Assembly (NCBI RefSeq): GCF_009830125.1 | Contig: NZ_WUPT01000001.1 | Location: forward strand, 1,302,001-1,366,000 | Source: Kangsaoukella pontilimi | Lineage (GTDB): Bacteria > Pseudomonadota > Alphaproteobacteria > Rhodobacterales > Rhodobacteraceae | Length of the DNA stretch: 64,000 nt | Reading direction: 5' to 3' | In this document: positions 1-8,561 of the stretch, in pieces | Numbering within the stretch: the first letter of the stretch is position 1 | Layout: each line of letters opens with the position of its first letter | Notes under the pieces: model-generated | What the model was told of the DNA's origin: nothing | Seen by the model: the letters and a program-made list of their open reading frames with translations, nothing else | Database searches by the model: none | Program-made: the position numbers and the translations under genes

Positions 1-1025
1 CAGACACCGGAATAGGCATCGACGCGGGCGAAACGGCGCGGATATTCGACGATTTCGTCACGCTCGATCCCTCTTTCCAGCGCGTCGCCGAAGGTACGGG
101 GCTGGGCCTCGGTATCGTCCGGCGTCTTGTCGCGCTGCTGGATGGCGAGATCGGCGTCGAAAGCGAACCGGGCGAAGGCAGTCTGTTCTGGGTCCGGCTC
201 CCGCTTGCCCCCACCGACGAGGACTTTTCCGCACCGGATGAACCGCTGCAGCGCCCGAACCGACCGCTCGCGGGCCAGTGCCGCTCCGTCCTTGTCGTCG
301 AGGATAACGAGATCAACCGCATGGTCGTCCGCGAAATGCTGGAGCAGCAAGGCTGTCATGTAACCGAGGCGGTGGACGGTGCGGAAGGGCTGGCCATCGC
401 TGGGGAAAATCGCTTCGACCTGATCCTGATGGACATCAGCATGCCGCGCCTCGACGGACTCGGTGCCGGCAAGGCAATCCGCGAGGGCGACGGACCGAAC
501 CGGGAGACTCCGATCGTCGCGCTGACCGCCCATGCGCTTCCCGAAGACATCGAGCGTTTTCTGCAGCTCGGCATGGATCATGTGCTGACAAAGCCGCTCG
601 CCCGCTCCGATCTGATCGCGGTTCTCGATGCCACGCGCGGCAAGGCACCCGAGACTGTGACGCCAAGTCCCGGCTCACGCACCGAGCTTGAAGCCCTGCT
701 GGGGGATGATGCCGCGCGGTCGCTTCTCGAACGTGTCCGCGTCGAGGTGCGGAACGGTCTGGACGACATCCGACGCATGAACCGGGACCGGTCCTCTGGA
801 CACACGATCGCAGCCCTTGCACACCGCCTTGCAGGCTCTGCGGCACTGGCGGGACATGAACGGCTCCGCGAACATCTGCTGGCCTTGGAGGCCGCTGCCG
901 CCTCAGGGCGGGACATCGATGCGCATCTGGTCGACGCTGAGGCAGCGTTGACCGATCTGGAGAGAGAGGACGAAGTCGCCGGTAGCGGCATCACCCTTCA
1001 AAGCGGATTTACCGCCGGACGGTAA
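1..1025 (+). CDS. Hybrid sensor histidine kinase, 3' part (HATPase-REC-HPt)
   Basis: The reading frame is open from the left edge (first full codon at base 3), so the sensor and phosphoacceptor His domain lie outside the window. What remains begins inside the ATPase domain with the G1 box DTGIGI, then the G2 box GTGLGL. A receiver domain follows (VLVVEDNEIN, phospho-acceptor Asp at bases 432-434 in LILMDISMP, Lys in LTKPL). Last is an HPt domain with AHRLAGSA, whose His is at 822-824. This is the ATPase-receiver-HPt order of a tripartite phosphorelay kinase (BarA/ArcB type). The signal and the final response regulator cannot be told from this part. It ends 147 bases before the ureide gene on the same strand; no functional link is visible. 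Confidence 0.92.
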   Translation, partial: DTGIGIDAGETARIFDDFVTLDPSFQRVAEGTGLGLGIVRRLVALLDGEIGVESEPGEGSLFWVRLPLAPTDEDFSAPDEPLQRPNRPLAGQCRSVLVVEDNEINRMVVREMLEQQGCHVTEAVDGAEGLAIAGENRFDLILMDISMPRLDGLGAGKAIREGDGPNRETPIVALTAHALPEDIERFLQLGMDHVLTKPLARSDLIAVLDATRGKAPETVTPSPGSRTELEALLGDDAARSLLERVRVEVRNGLDDIRRMNRDRSSGHTIAALAHRLAGSAALAGHERLREHLLALEAAAASGRDIDAHLVDAEAALTDLEREDEVAGSGITLQSGFTAGR

Positions 1026-1172
1026 CACTGTGAGTGTGTTTGGCATGGTCCGCAGGGCCGCCACTCTCTCCGCGCGGTCCTTCCTCATGACGGCTTTCGC
1101 CGATGCCGTTTCCCGGTTCCCCAGCCCGCCAAACACTTCTATCGTCGTGCCGTGAAGCACAGGAACGGCTTG

Positions 1173-2000
1173 ATGGCACAGGACTATTACACTCCAAGGG
1201 GCGGTCACCCCGGACAGGATCAGCTTCTGACGGGACGCGCTGTCTTCACCGAGGCATATGCCGTCATTCCGAAGGGCGTGATGCGCGACATCGTGACAAG
1301 CACCCTGCCCGGCTGGCGTGACACAAGGGCCTGGATCCTTGCCCGTCCCCTCTCGGGCTTCGCCGAAACCTTCGCTCAACTCATCGTCGAGGTCGCGCCG
1401 GGCGGCGGGGCCGACGCGCCCGAACCCGACCCGATGGGCGAAGGCGTGGTCTTCGTCACGTCCGGCGCAGGCCGGCTCAGCATCTCCGGCGCGGATCACG
1501 ACCTGTCGCCCGGAAGCTACGCCTACCTGCCCCCTGGTACCGACTGGAGCATTCAGGCCAGCGGCGACGGGCCGCTCAGCTTTCACTGGGTTCGTAAGGC
1601 CTACGAGCCTGTCCCGGGCCTCGACACGCCCCCCGCCTTCGTCACAAGCGACAAGGACGTGGCGCCGACCCCCATGCCGGACACAGACGGCAGATGGGCC
1701 ACGACGCGCTTTGTCTCGCCGGACGATCTCCGCCACGACATGCATGTGAACATCGTGACCTTTCAGCCCGGCGCGTCGATCCCCTTCCTCGAGACCCATG
1801 TCATGGAGCACGGGCTCTATGTGCTCGAGGGCAAGGCGGTCTACCGGCTGAACCGTGACTGGGTCGAGGTCGAGGCGGGTGACTTCATGTGGCTCCGCGC
1901 CTTCTGCCCGCAGGCCTGCTACGCGGGTGGCCCCGGGCCCTTCCGCTATCTGCTCTACAAGGACGTGAACCGGCACCCGAAGCTACGTTTGGGCGGCTGA
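1173..2000 (+). CDS. allE: (S)-ureidoglycine aminohydrolase
   Basis: A two-cupin protein of about 275 aa that matches the ureidoglycine aminohydrolase family (AllE/YlbA, plant UGAH). It hydrolyses (S)-ureidoglycine to (S)-ureidoglycolate and ammonia with a bound metal. The N-terminal cupin is around residues 55-125 (EGVVFVTSGAG). The C-terminal cupin, around 185-260, carries ETHVMEHGLYVLEGKA, which supplies the His/Glu ligands. I chose the ATG at 1173, preceded by AGGAACGG; an in-frame GTG at 1152 would add 7 residues. AllE implies an upstream allantoate amidohydrolase, which is not in the window. The product feeds AllA (6594-7076), and the gene sits just upstream of the glyoxylate-consuming bhc operon on the same strand. 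Confidence 0.9.
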   Translation: MAQDYYTPRGGHPGQDQLLTGRAVFTEAYAVIPKGVMRDIVTSTLPGWRDTRAWILARPLSGFAETFAQLIVEVAPGGGADAPEPDPMGEGVVFVTSGAGRLSISGADHDLSPGSYAYLPPGTDWSIQASGDGPLSFHWVRKAYEPVPGLDTPPAFVTSDKDVAPTPMPDTDGRWATTRFVSPDDLRHDMHVNIVTFQPGASIPFLETHVMEHGLYVLEGKAVYRLNRDWVEVEAGDFMWLRAFCPQACYAGGPGPFRYLLYKDVNRHPKLRLGG

Positions 2001-2201
2001 CGGTACGAATAGCGTTTTTATCGCGCGACTTTTTTCGGCGTTTTTCGAAATCAGAAATTCAATTTCGTCATGTAAAAAAATCAAGCCCCTGATTTTAAAG
2101 CGGTTTTGACACCTTGGCGCAGAAGCGCCTCCGAAATCAAAAAAATTTACCCGCGCGCAGCCCCTCCTTATGACACCCCCAACAAAGGGAAGGAGACGGC
2201 C
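2001..2201 (+). promoter_or_regulatory. AT-rich regulatory region upstream of bhcA
   Basis: This gap between allE and bhcA is much more AT-rich than its surroundings. It contains a perfect inverted repeat AAAATCA/TGATTTT (2077-2083 and 2090-2096, loop AGCCCC). It also has an inverted pair CGAAAT/ATTTCG (2046-2051 and 2062-2067) and a direct repeat CGAAATCA (2046-2053 and 2132-2139). TTGACA at 2106-2111 is a possible -35 element, but no good -10 follows at normal spacing. A strong ribosome binding site, AAGGAG, lies 7 to 12 bases before the bhcA ATG. The repeats could be operators for a glyoxylate-responsive regulator such as BhcR, or the first hairpin could end allE transcription. Both are inference. 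Confidence 0.5.
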
Positions 2202-3392
2202 ATGAGTATGCAGAATCCGGTTTTCATTCCGGGGCCCACGAATATCCCCGAAGCTCTCAGGAAAGCCTGCGACATGCCGACGATCGACCACCGGTCGCCG
2301 CTGTTCGGAGAGATCCTGCACCCCGCCCGCGCTGCCGTGCGTCGCATCCTGAAAAGCGACAGCGCCGAGATCTTCATTTTTCCCTCCACCGGCACCGGCG
2401 GATGGGAAACGGCGATCTCGAACACGCTCTCGCCCGGCGACAAGGTTCTGGTCGCGCGGAACGGCATGTTCAGTCACAAGTGGATCGACATGTGCCAGCG
2501 CCACGGGCTGGACCTGACCATCGTCGACGTTCCCTGGGGCGAGGGCCTGCCCGCCGACCGGTTCGAAGAGATCCTGACCGCGGACAGCGGCCACGAAATC
2601 AAGGTCGTTCTGGCCACGCATAACGAGACCGCGACCGGCGTGAAATCCGACATTGCCGCCGTCCGCGCCGCGATCGACGCCGCCGGTCATCCGGCGATGC
2701 TGTTCGTCGATGGCGTCTCGTCCATCGGGTCGATGGATTTCCGCTTTGACGAATGGGGCGTCGACGTCGCCGTCACCGGCAGCCAGAAGGGCTTCATGCT
2801 GCCCGCCGGCCTTGCCATCGTCGGCTTTTCCGAGCGCGCCATGGCCGCGACGCCGACAGCGAAGCTGCACCGGACCTTCTTTGATATCCGCGACATGGAA
2901 AAAGGTTACGCCGCAAGCGCCTATCCTTACACACCCGCGGTCGGGCTGATGAACGGCCTGAACGAAGCCTGCAAGATGCTGGAGGCCGAGGGGCTGGAGA
3001 ACGTCTTCGCCCGCCATCACCTGATGGCAGAAGGCGTCCGCGCGGCTGTCCGGGCCTGGGGGCTGGAACTGTGCGCCGGCCGGCCCGAGCTTTACTCCGA
3101 CACGGTCAGCGCGATCCGCACGCCTGAGGGCTTCAACGCAAGCGATATCGTCTCACACGCCATGCACGGCTATGGCGTCGCCTTCGGCACAGGTCTGGGC
3201 GAGGTCGCGGGCAAGGTCTTTCGCATCGGCCACCTCGGAAGCCTGACGCCGACCATGGCCCTCTCCGGGATCGCCACCGCGGAAATGTGCATGAAAGACC
3301 TAGGCATCGAGCTAGATCTCGGCTCGGGCGTGGCAGCCGCGCAGGACGTCTACCGTTCGGGCAAGAAAACCACTGTCAAGGAAGCTGCGTGA
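2202..3392 (+). CDS. bhcA: L-aspartate--glyoxylate aminotransferase (BhcA)
   Basis: A 396-aa PLP-dependent class V aminotransferase. As BhcA it transfers the amino group of aspartate to glyoxylate, giving glycine and oxaloacetate, the entry step of the beta-hydroxyaspartate cycle. The N-terminus IPGPTNIPE and the PLP lysine K196 in TGSQKGFM are clear. The ATG at 2202 has a strong AAGGAG site; the longer open frame from 2106 has none. Its stop overlaps the bhcB start (TGATG). Class V enzymes also include serine-glyoxylate and ureidoglycine-glyoxylate (PucG) aminotransferases, a real alternative beside allE. The contiguous bhcB, bhcC and bhcD homologues argue strongly for BhcA, and AllE would be redundant with PucG. 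Confidence 0.92.
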   Translation: MSMQNPVFIPGPTNIPEALRKACDMPTIDHRSPLFGEILHPARAAVRRILKSDSAEIFIFPSTGTGGWETAISNTLSPGDKVLVARNGMFSHKWIDMCQRHGLDLTIVDVPWGEGLPADRFEEILTADSGHEIKVVLATHNETATGVKSDIAAVRAAIDAAGHPAMLFVDGVSSIGSMDFRFDEWGVDVAVTGSQKGFMLPAGLAIVGFSERAMAATPTAKLHRTFFDIRDMEKGYAASAYPYTPAVGLMNGLNEACKMLEAEGLENVFARHHLMAEGVRAAVRAWGLELCAGRPELYSDTVSAIRTPEGFNASDIVSHAMHGYGVAFGTGLGEVAGKVFRIGHLGSLTPTMALSGIATAEMCMKDLGIELDLGSGVAAAQDVYRSGKKTTVKEAA

Positions 3393-4360
3393 TGAAGGAC
3401 ATCGCCATGGAAATTCCGACATATGAGGACATGCTCGCCGCGCACGAACGGATCAAGCCGCATATCCGGCGGACGCCGATCCTGACCTCGGACTATCTGA
3501 ATGAGCTGTCGGGCGCGCAGTTGTTCTTCAAATGCGAGAACCTGCAGGAACCCGGCGCGTTCAAGGTGCGTGGCGCATCGAACGCGGTTTTCGGTCTGGA
3601 CGACGAGCAGGCGAAGAAGGGTGTCGCGACCCATTCCTCGGGCAACCATGCGCTCTGCCTCTCCTACGCTGCCGGTCGTCGAGGCATCCCGTGCAATGTG
3701 GTGATGCCGCGTACCGCTCCGCAGGCCAAGAAGGACGCTGTCCGCCGCTATGGCGGAACGATCACCGAATGCGAGCCCTCGACCTCGTCGCGGGAAGAGA
3801 CCTTCGCCAAGGTGCAGGCGGCGACGGGGGGCGAGTTCGTCCACCCCTACAACGATCCGCGCGTGATCGCGGGGCAAGGCACCTGCTCGAAGGAGATGAT
3901 GGAGCAGACCGACGGTCTGGATATGGTTGTCGCCCCCATCGGCGGCGGCGGCATGATCTCGGGCACCTGTCTGACGCTGTCGACGCTGGCGCCCGAAGTG
4001 CAGATCATCGCTGCCGAGCCAGAGCAGGCCGACGACGCCTATCGGAGCTTCAAGGCGGGTCACATCATCGCCGACGATGCGCCCGAGACCATCGCCGACG
4101 GTCTGAAAGTGCCGCTCAAGGACCTGACCTGGCATTTCGTCTCGAACCACGTGAGCGACATCATGACCGCCTCGGAAGAGGAAATCATCGATGCCATGAA
4201 GATTACCTGGAAATACCTGCGGATCGTGATGGAGCCGTCCTGTGCGGTGCCACTCGCCATCATCCTGAAGAACAAGGACCGTTTCGCCGGCAAGCGCGTC
4301 GGCGTGGTCGTCACCGGGGGCAATGTCGATCTCGACAAGCTGCCCTGGACCCTGAAGTGA
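3392..4360 (+). CDS. bhcB: beta-Hydroxyaspartate dehydratase (BhcB)
   Basis: A 322-aa fold-type II PLP enzyme of the threonine/serine dehydratase family. In the BHAC it dehydrates (2R,3S)-beta-hydroxyaspartate to iminosuccinate. The PLP lysine is K58 in AFKVRGA. SSGNHA is the asparagine loop and GGGGMISG the phosphate-binding glycine loop. There is no C-terminal ACT regulatory domain, so it is not a biosynthetic IlvA. The start overlaps the bhcA stop by one base; an alternative in-frame ATG lies at 3407. Ten bases separate it from bhcC. Taken alone it could be a threo-3-hydroxyaspartate ammonia-lyase or serine racemase; the operon decides the call. Confidence 0.92.
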   Translation: MKDIAMEIPTYEDMLAAHERIKPHIRRTPILTSDYLNELSGAQLFFKCENLQEPGAFKVRGASNAVFGLDDEQAKKGVATHSSGNHALCLSYAAGRRGIPCNVVMPRTAPQAKKDAVRRYGGTITECEPSTSSREETFAKVQAATGGEFVHPYNDPRVIAGQGTCSKEMMEQTDGLDMVVAPIGGGGMISGTCLTLSTLAPEVQIIAAEPEQADDAYRSFKAGHIIADDAPETIADGLKVPLKDLTWHFVSNHVSDIMTASEEEIIDAMKITWKYLRIVMEPSCAVPLAIILKNKDRFAGKRVGVVVTGGNVDLDKLPWTLK

Positions 4361-4370
4361 GGACAGACCC

Positions 4371-5534
4371 ATGAAAGACATGACGAATTACAATGATCTT
4401 GAAGTCGGCTACGACGTCCCCGCCATCCCCGGCATGGACGAGGCCGACATTCAGACGCCCTGCCTTGTTCTCGACCTCGATGCTCTCGAGCGGAACATCA
4501 AGAAGATGGGCGACTATGCGAAGGCGCACGGGATGCGCCACCGCGTCCACGGCAAGATGCACAAGTCGGTAGATGTGGCGAAGCTGCAGGTCGAGCTGGG
4601 CGGCGCATGCGGCGTCTGCTGCCAGAAGGTGAGCGAGGCCGAGGTCTTTGCCCGTGGCGGCATCAAGGACGTGCTCGTCTCGAACCAGGTGCGCGACCCG
4701 GCCAAGATCGACCGGCTGGCGCGAATGCCGAAGCTGGGCGCGCGGACCATCTGCTGCGTCGACGACGTGGACAATGTGGCCGACCTGTCGGCGGCGGCGG
4801 TCAAGCACGGCACCGAGATCGAATGCCTCGTGGAAATCGACTGCGGCGCGGGCCGCTGCGGCGTGACCTCGACACCGGCCGTCGTCGAGATCGCCAAGGC
4901 GGTAGAGGCTGCACCGGGCCTGAAATTTGCAGGCATCCAGGCCTATCAGGGCGCGATGCAGCACCTCGACAGCTATGACGAGCGGAAGGCAAAGATCGAC
5001 GTGGCCGTGGCGATGGTGAAGGACGCGGTCGACACGCTGAAGGCCGAGGGCATCGAGTGCGATATCGTCGGCGGCGGCGGCACCGGCTCCTACTACTTCG
5101 AGTCGAATTCCGGCGTCTATAACGAACTTCAGTGCGGCTCCTACGCTTTCATGGATGCCGATTACGGCCGCATCCTGGACAAGGACGGCAACCGCATCGA
5201 CCGGGGCGAGTGGGAAAACGCGCTCTTCATCCTGACGAGCGTGATGAGCCACGCCAAGGCCGATAAGGCGATCGTGGATGCCGGGCTCAAGGCGCAGTCG
5301 GTCGACTCGGGGCTGCCGGTGATCTTCGGGCGTGACGACGTCGAATATGTGAAATGCTCGGACGAGCATGGCGTTGTGATGGACCCTCAGGGCGCGCTCA
5401 AGGTCAACGACAAGCTGAAGCTGGTCCCCGGCCACTGCGACCCGACCTGCAACGTCCACGACTGGTACGTCGGCGTGCGCGGCGGCAAGGTCGAGACGCT
5501 CTGGCCCGTCTCGGCGCGCGGCAAGGCCTACTGA
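4371..5534 (+). CDS. bhcC: beta-Hydroxyaspartate aldolase (BhcC)
   Basis: A 387-aa fold-type III (alanine racemase-like) PLP enzyme related to D-threonine aldolase. In the BHAC it condenses glycine with a second glyoxylate to form (2R,3S)-beta-hydroxyaspartate. QTPCLVLDLDALERNI is the typical N-terminal strand, and K62 in the HGKMHKS motif is the likely Schiff-base lysine. The C-terminal metal site of the family is seen as a His/Cys-rich segment near VPGHCDPTCN. GTGAGGACAG precedes the ATG as a ribosome binding site. The gene is third in a four-gene operon; a 90-base gap with a repeat element separates it from bhcD. Confidence 0.92.
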   Translation: MKDMTNYNDLEVGYDVPAIPGMDEADIQTPCLVLDLDALERNIKKMGDYAKAHGMRHRVHGKMHKSVDVAKLQVELGGACGVCCQKVSEAEVFARGGIKDVLVSNQVRDPAKIDRLARMPKLGARTICCVDDVDNVADLSAAAVKHGTEIECLVEIDCGAGRCGVTSTPAVVEIAKAVEAAPGLKFAGIQAYQGAMQHLDSYDERKAKIDVAVAMVKDAVDTLKAEGIECDIVGGGGTGSYYFESNSGVYNELQCGSYAFMDADYGRILDKDGNRIDRGEWENALFILTSVMSHAKADKAIVDAGLKAQSVDSGLPVIFGRDDVEYVKCSDEHGVVMDPQGALKVNDKLKLVPGHCDPTCNVHDWYVGVRGGKVETLWPVSARGKAY

Positions 5535-5535
5535 T

Positions 5536-5620
5536 TTCGCCGCGGGCTTCGCCCCGCGTCGACCGACCGGGAGGGCTCTGCCCTCCCGGACCCTCCCGGA
5601 GTATTTCCAAACAGAAGAAG
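5536..5620 (+). repeat. Intergenic hairpin/GGAGTATTT repeat, copy 1
   Basis: Lies between bhcC and bhcD. A 10-bp GC stem with a three-base loop occupies 5567-5589 (CCGGGAGGGC/GCCCTCCCGG, loop TCT). It is followed by CCCGGAGTATTTCC and then ACAGAAGAAGA, which ends just before the bhcD ATG and probably acts as its ribosome binding site. The same order (hairpin, GGAGTATTT, CAGAAGAA) recurs at 48813-48858 and, inverted, at 63861-63932; a degenerate copy is at 25098-25156. Function unknown; the hairpin could lower read-through into bhcD or protect the upstream mRNA. Confidence 0.7.
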
Positions 5621-5624
5621 ACCC

Positions 5625-6590
5625 ATGTGGATCGTACCTGAGAAAGAGATCGCGGCGCTGATGACCCGCGAGGCAGCCTTCGACGCCGTGGAGAAGGTGT
5701 TCGCGGCCATGGCCTCGGGCGAGGCCTATAACTTCCCCGTCGTGCGCGAGGCCATCGGCCATGTGGATGCGCTTTACGGGTTCAAGGGCGGATTCGACCG
5801 GTCGGGTCTGACGCTTGGGCTGAAGGCGGGCGGGTACTGGCCGCACAACCTCGAGACCAAGGGGATCATCAACCACCAGTCCACGGTGTTCCTGTTCGAT
5901 CCCGACACGGGTCGTGTGCACGCCATGGTGGGTGGCAACCTGTTGACCGCACTCAGGACGGCGGCGGCGTCGTCCGTTTCGATCAAGCATCTGGCGCGGC
6001 CCGACGCAAAGGTCATCGGCATGATCGGCGCAGGCCATCAGGCCACCTTTCAGTTGCGCACCGCGCTGGAGCATCGCGACTTCGAGAAGATCATCGGCTG
6101 GAACCTGCATCCCGAAATGCTGCCCAACCTCGAGAAGGTGGCTGACGAGGCGGGCCTACCGTTCGAGGCGGTCGAACTGCCGGGCATGCAGGAGGCCGAC
6201 GTGATCATCTCGATCACCTCGTCCTTCGACTGGACCCTCGGCGCGGACCACGTGGCCCCAGGCACCCACCTTGCCTGCATGGGCACTGATACGAAGGGCA
6301 AGCAGGAGGTCGAGCCGGCGCTTCTGGCCCGCGCGACGGTCTTCACCGACGAGGTGGCGCAATCGATCTCGATCGGCGAGGCGCAGCACGCGGTGGCCGA
6401 GGGGCTGATCGCAGAAGGCGACGTCCACCAGTTGGGCGCGGTGATCAACGGTACGCATCCGGGCCGGACCTCGGACGACGAGATCACGCTCTTCGACGGG
6501 ACGGGCGTAGGGCTTCAGGATCTGGCCTGTGCGGCGGCAGTTGTGGAAATGGCCATCGAACAGGGCATCGCCATCGAGGTGGACGTCTGA
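5625..6590 (+). CDS. bhcD: Iminosuccinate reductase (BhcD)
   Basis: A 321-aa member of the ornithine cyclodeaminase/mu-crystallin family. In the BHAC it reduces iminosuccinate with NADH to L-aspartate, regenerating the amino donor for BhcA and closing the cycle. The Rossmann motif GAGHQA is near residues 135-140, preceded by LLTALRTAA, typical of the family. KGIINHQST is in the substrate-binding half. The ATG follows AGAAGAAGACCC. The gene ends tail-to-tail with allA, with three bases between them. Outside this context it could be annotated as ornithine cyclodeaminase or alanine dehydrogenase. Confidence 0.92.
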   Translation: MWIVPEKEIAALMTREAAFDAVEKVFAAMASGEAYNFPVVREAIGHVDALYGFKGGFDRSGLTLGLKAGGYWPHNLETKGIINHQSTVFLFDPDTGRVHAMVGGNLLTALRTAAASSVSIKHLARPDAKVIGMIGAGHQATFQLRTALEHRDFEKIIGWNLHPEMLPNLEKVADEAGLPFEAVELPGMQEADVIISITSSFDWTLGADHVAPGTHLACMGTDTKGKQEVEPALLARATVFTDEVAQSISIGEAQHAVAEGLIAEGDVHQLGAVINGTHPGRTSDDEITLFDGTGVGLQDLACAAAVVEMAIEQGIAIEVDV

Positions 6591-6593
6591 GAC

Positions 6594-7076
6594 CTAGTCG
6601 CTGACGGTATAGGGGGTCTCGAACCAGTGTTCTTCGAGGTTCGCGCCCGCGCCGATTCTGTCGACCACCGCGAAAAGCCCCGGCGCGTGGAGCGGTGTCA
6701 GCACCCCGTGCCACGTCCCCCGGTGATAGTTCACCCCCTGCCCCGGCTCCGTCCGGAACGCACGGGGCCGACCCGGTCGCCCACCCTCGTCCGGCGCGAC
6801 GACAACAAGAAACGGGTGCTCGGTCATGGGCAGGAACGCCTGACTGCCGTCTGGGTGCCGCTCGACCATCTCCAGCAGGTAGGGCAGCACGCGGACCTCG
6901 GAGCGGAAGAGGCTTATCCCGGCACGGCCATCCCCGAAATCGAGCGTGGCTAGATCGTGCCAGCGCCCGCAGAGCCCCTGATTGATCAGGCGGTCCGGCT
7001 CGCCCGTGCAGTCGAGAACATCGCCGAAAGGCGCGAAGGCCTCAGCGGTGAGCGGTTCGATGCGGATCGCCGTCAT
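6594..7076 (-). CDS. allA: Ureidoglycolate lyase
   Basis: A 160-aa cupin-like enzyme that splits (S)-ureidoglycolate into glyoxylate and urea, the last step of ureide breakdown. Family signatures are AFAPFGDV near the N-terminus, the central PFLVVVAP, and YHRGTWHGVLTPL near residue 120, which carries the conserved His residues. Length matches the family (about 160 aa). Its start overlaps the stop of puuE-uraD by four bases (ATGA), so the two are translationally coupled. The glyoxylate it makes is the substrate of BhcA and BhcC, encoded convergently next door. Confidence 0.93.
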   Translation of the reverse strand: MTAIRIEPLTAEAFAPFGDVLDCTGEPDRLINQGLCGRWHDLATLDFGDGRAGISLFRSEVRVLPYLLEMVERHPDGSQAFLPMTEHPFLVVVAPDEGGRPGRPRAFRTEPGQGVNYHRGTWHGVLTPLHAPGLFAVVDRIGAGANLEEHWFETPYTVSD

Positions 7077-8494
7077 GCGCCGAACCGGTCCAGCAGGCGG
7101 AGCTCCGCGATGCGCTCGACCTGAGCGCAGGCGGTGGCGAATTCGGTCTCGCGGTCGTTTTCGATCCGGCGGCGGAAGGCTTCCATGATCGAGGCCTTTG
7201 TGTTGTCCTTGACCGCGATGATGAAGGGGAAGCCGAAGCGCTCGGTGTAGCGGGTATTCAGATCGGTGAAGGCGGCGCGCTCGTCATCCGTCAGAGCATC
7301 CAACCCGGCGGAGGCCTGTTCCGCGGTACTCTCGGCGGTCAGACGTCTGGCGGCGGCGAGCTTGCCGGCAAGGTCGGGATGGGCGTTCAGCACGCCCAGG
7401 CGTTCCGCGTCGCTGGCCGACCGGAAGACGCGGGTGAGCGCGGCATGGACACCGCGCGCGCTGTCGTGGGTCGGTCCAAGCTCAAGGTCATGGGCGCGCT
7501 CGGCGATCCAGGGCGAATGTTCGAAAATGCCGCCGAATTCCGCGACGAAGGCAGCGCGGTCCATGTCGCTCGGGCGTTCGACACCGCGGGGCGGATGCAC
7601 CCGCGCCCAATGCTCCGCGATCTGGGCGCGGGTGGCGAACCAGACGCCCTCATGGTCGGCCATGTAATCCAGCGCGCGTTTCAGCGCAGCCGCCCGGCCC
7701 GGACGCCCGATCAGGCGGCAGTGAAGCCCGATCGACAGCATCTTCGCCGCGCCCGCCTGCCCCTCGGCATAAAGCGTGTCGAAACTGTCGCGGAGGTAGG
7801 CTTCGAACTGATCGCCGGCGTTGAAGCCCTGGGGGGTGGCGAAGCGCATGTCGTTGGCGTCGAGCGTGTAGGGTACGATCAGCTGATCGCGGTCCCCGAA
7901 ACGCGACCAGTAGGGCAGATCGTCGGCATAGCTGTCGGCCACGTAGTCAAAGCCCCCTTCCTCGGCGGCAAGCCGCACCGTGTTGACCGAGCAGCGCCCG
8001 GTGTACCACCCGTGCGGGCGGCTGCCCGTCACCTCGGTGTGAAGGCGGATCGCCTCGTCCATATGGGCACGCTCGTCCGCTTCCGAGAAATCCTTGTACT
8101 CGATCCACTTGAGGCCATGGCTGGCGATCTCCCAGCCGGCCTCTTTCATGGCCGCCACCTGTTCGGGCGCGCGGGCCAGAGCGGTTGCCACGCCGTAGAT
8201 CGTCACCGGCAGGTCCCGCATCATCCGGTGGAGCCGCCAGAACCCGGCACGCGCGCCGTATTCGTAGATCGACTCCATGTTCCAGTGCCGCTGACCGGGC
8301 CATGCGGCGGCGCCCACGATCTCGGAGAGAAACGCCTCTGACGCCGCATCCCCGTGCAGGACGTTGTTCTCGCCCCCCTCCTCGTAGTTCAGCACGATCT
8401 GCACGGCGATCTTCGCGCCCCCCGGCCACTGGGGGTCGGGCGGCGTCGCACCATAGCCGGTCATGTCGCGCGGATAGCGGGGCGGGTTGGTCAT
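7073..8494 (-). CDS. puuE: PuuE allantoinase fused to OHCU decarboxylase (UraD)
   Basis: A 473-aa two-domain protein. Residues 1 to about 310 are the PuuE-type allantoinase (polysaccharide deacetylase-like fold), with VQIVLNYEEGGE, WEIASHGLKW and the tail of that domain near ALDYMADHEGVWF. It hydrolyses allantoin to allantoate. Residues about 315-473 are OHCU decarboxylase: GVLNAHPDLAGK contains the catalytic His, and FGFPFIIAVK is conserved. That domain converts OHCU to S-allantoin, so the fusion performs two consecutive steps. AGGAAAG precedes the ATG. Divergent from uraH (67-base gap), which makes the OHCU. No frameshift is seen at the junction. Confidence 0.93.
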   Translation of the reverse strand: MTNPPRYPRDMTGYGATPPDPQWPGGAKIAVQIVLNYEEGGENNVLHGDAASEAFLSEIVGAAAWPGQRHWNMESIYEYGARAGFWRLHRMMRDLPVTIYGVATALARAPEQVAAMKEAGWEIASHGLKWIEYKDFSEADERAHMDEAIRLHTEVTGSRPHGWYTGRCSVNTVRLAAEEGGFDYVADSYADDLPYWSRFGDRDQLIVPYTLDANDMRFATPQGFNAGDQFEAYLRDSFDTLYAEGQAGAAKMLSIGLHCRLIGRPGRAAALKRALDYMADHEGVWFATRAQIAEHWARVHPPRGVERPSDMDRAAFVAEFGGIFEHSPWIAERAHDLELGPTHDSARGVHAALTRVFRSASDAERLGVLNAHPDLAGKLAAARRLTAESTAEQASAGLDALTDDERAAFTDLNTRYTERFGFPFIIAVKDNTKASIMEAFRRRIENDRETEFATACAQVERIAELRLLDRFGA

Positions 8495-8561
8495 CGCTCT
8501 TTCCTCTGATCGTCGGTCCCTTTAGACCGGGAGACGCGAAGAACGGCAAGAGAGGCGCGCA

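Noticed and set aside
2106-2111. TTGACA as a bhcA -35 element
   Set aside because: No acceptable -10 hexamer 16-18 bases downstream; left as a note in the regulatory region only.
2202-3392. bhcA as ureidoglycine-glyoxylate aminotransferase (PucG)
   Set aside because: Same class V family and next to ureide genes, but it is coupled to bhcB, bhcC and bhcD homologues, and AllE already handles ureidoglycine.
4311-6110. A 599-codon open frame on the minus strand
   Set aside because: Antisense to bhcC and bhcD, with composition typical of a GC-rich shadow frame and no family similarity.
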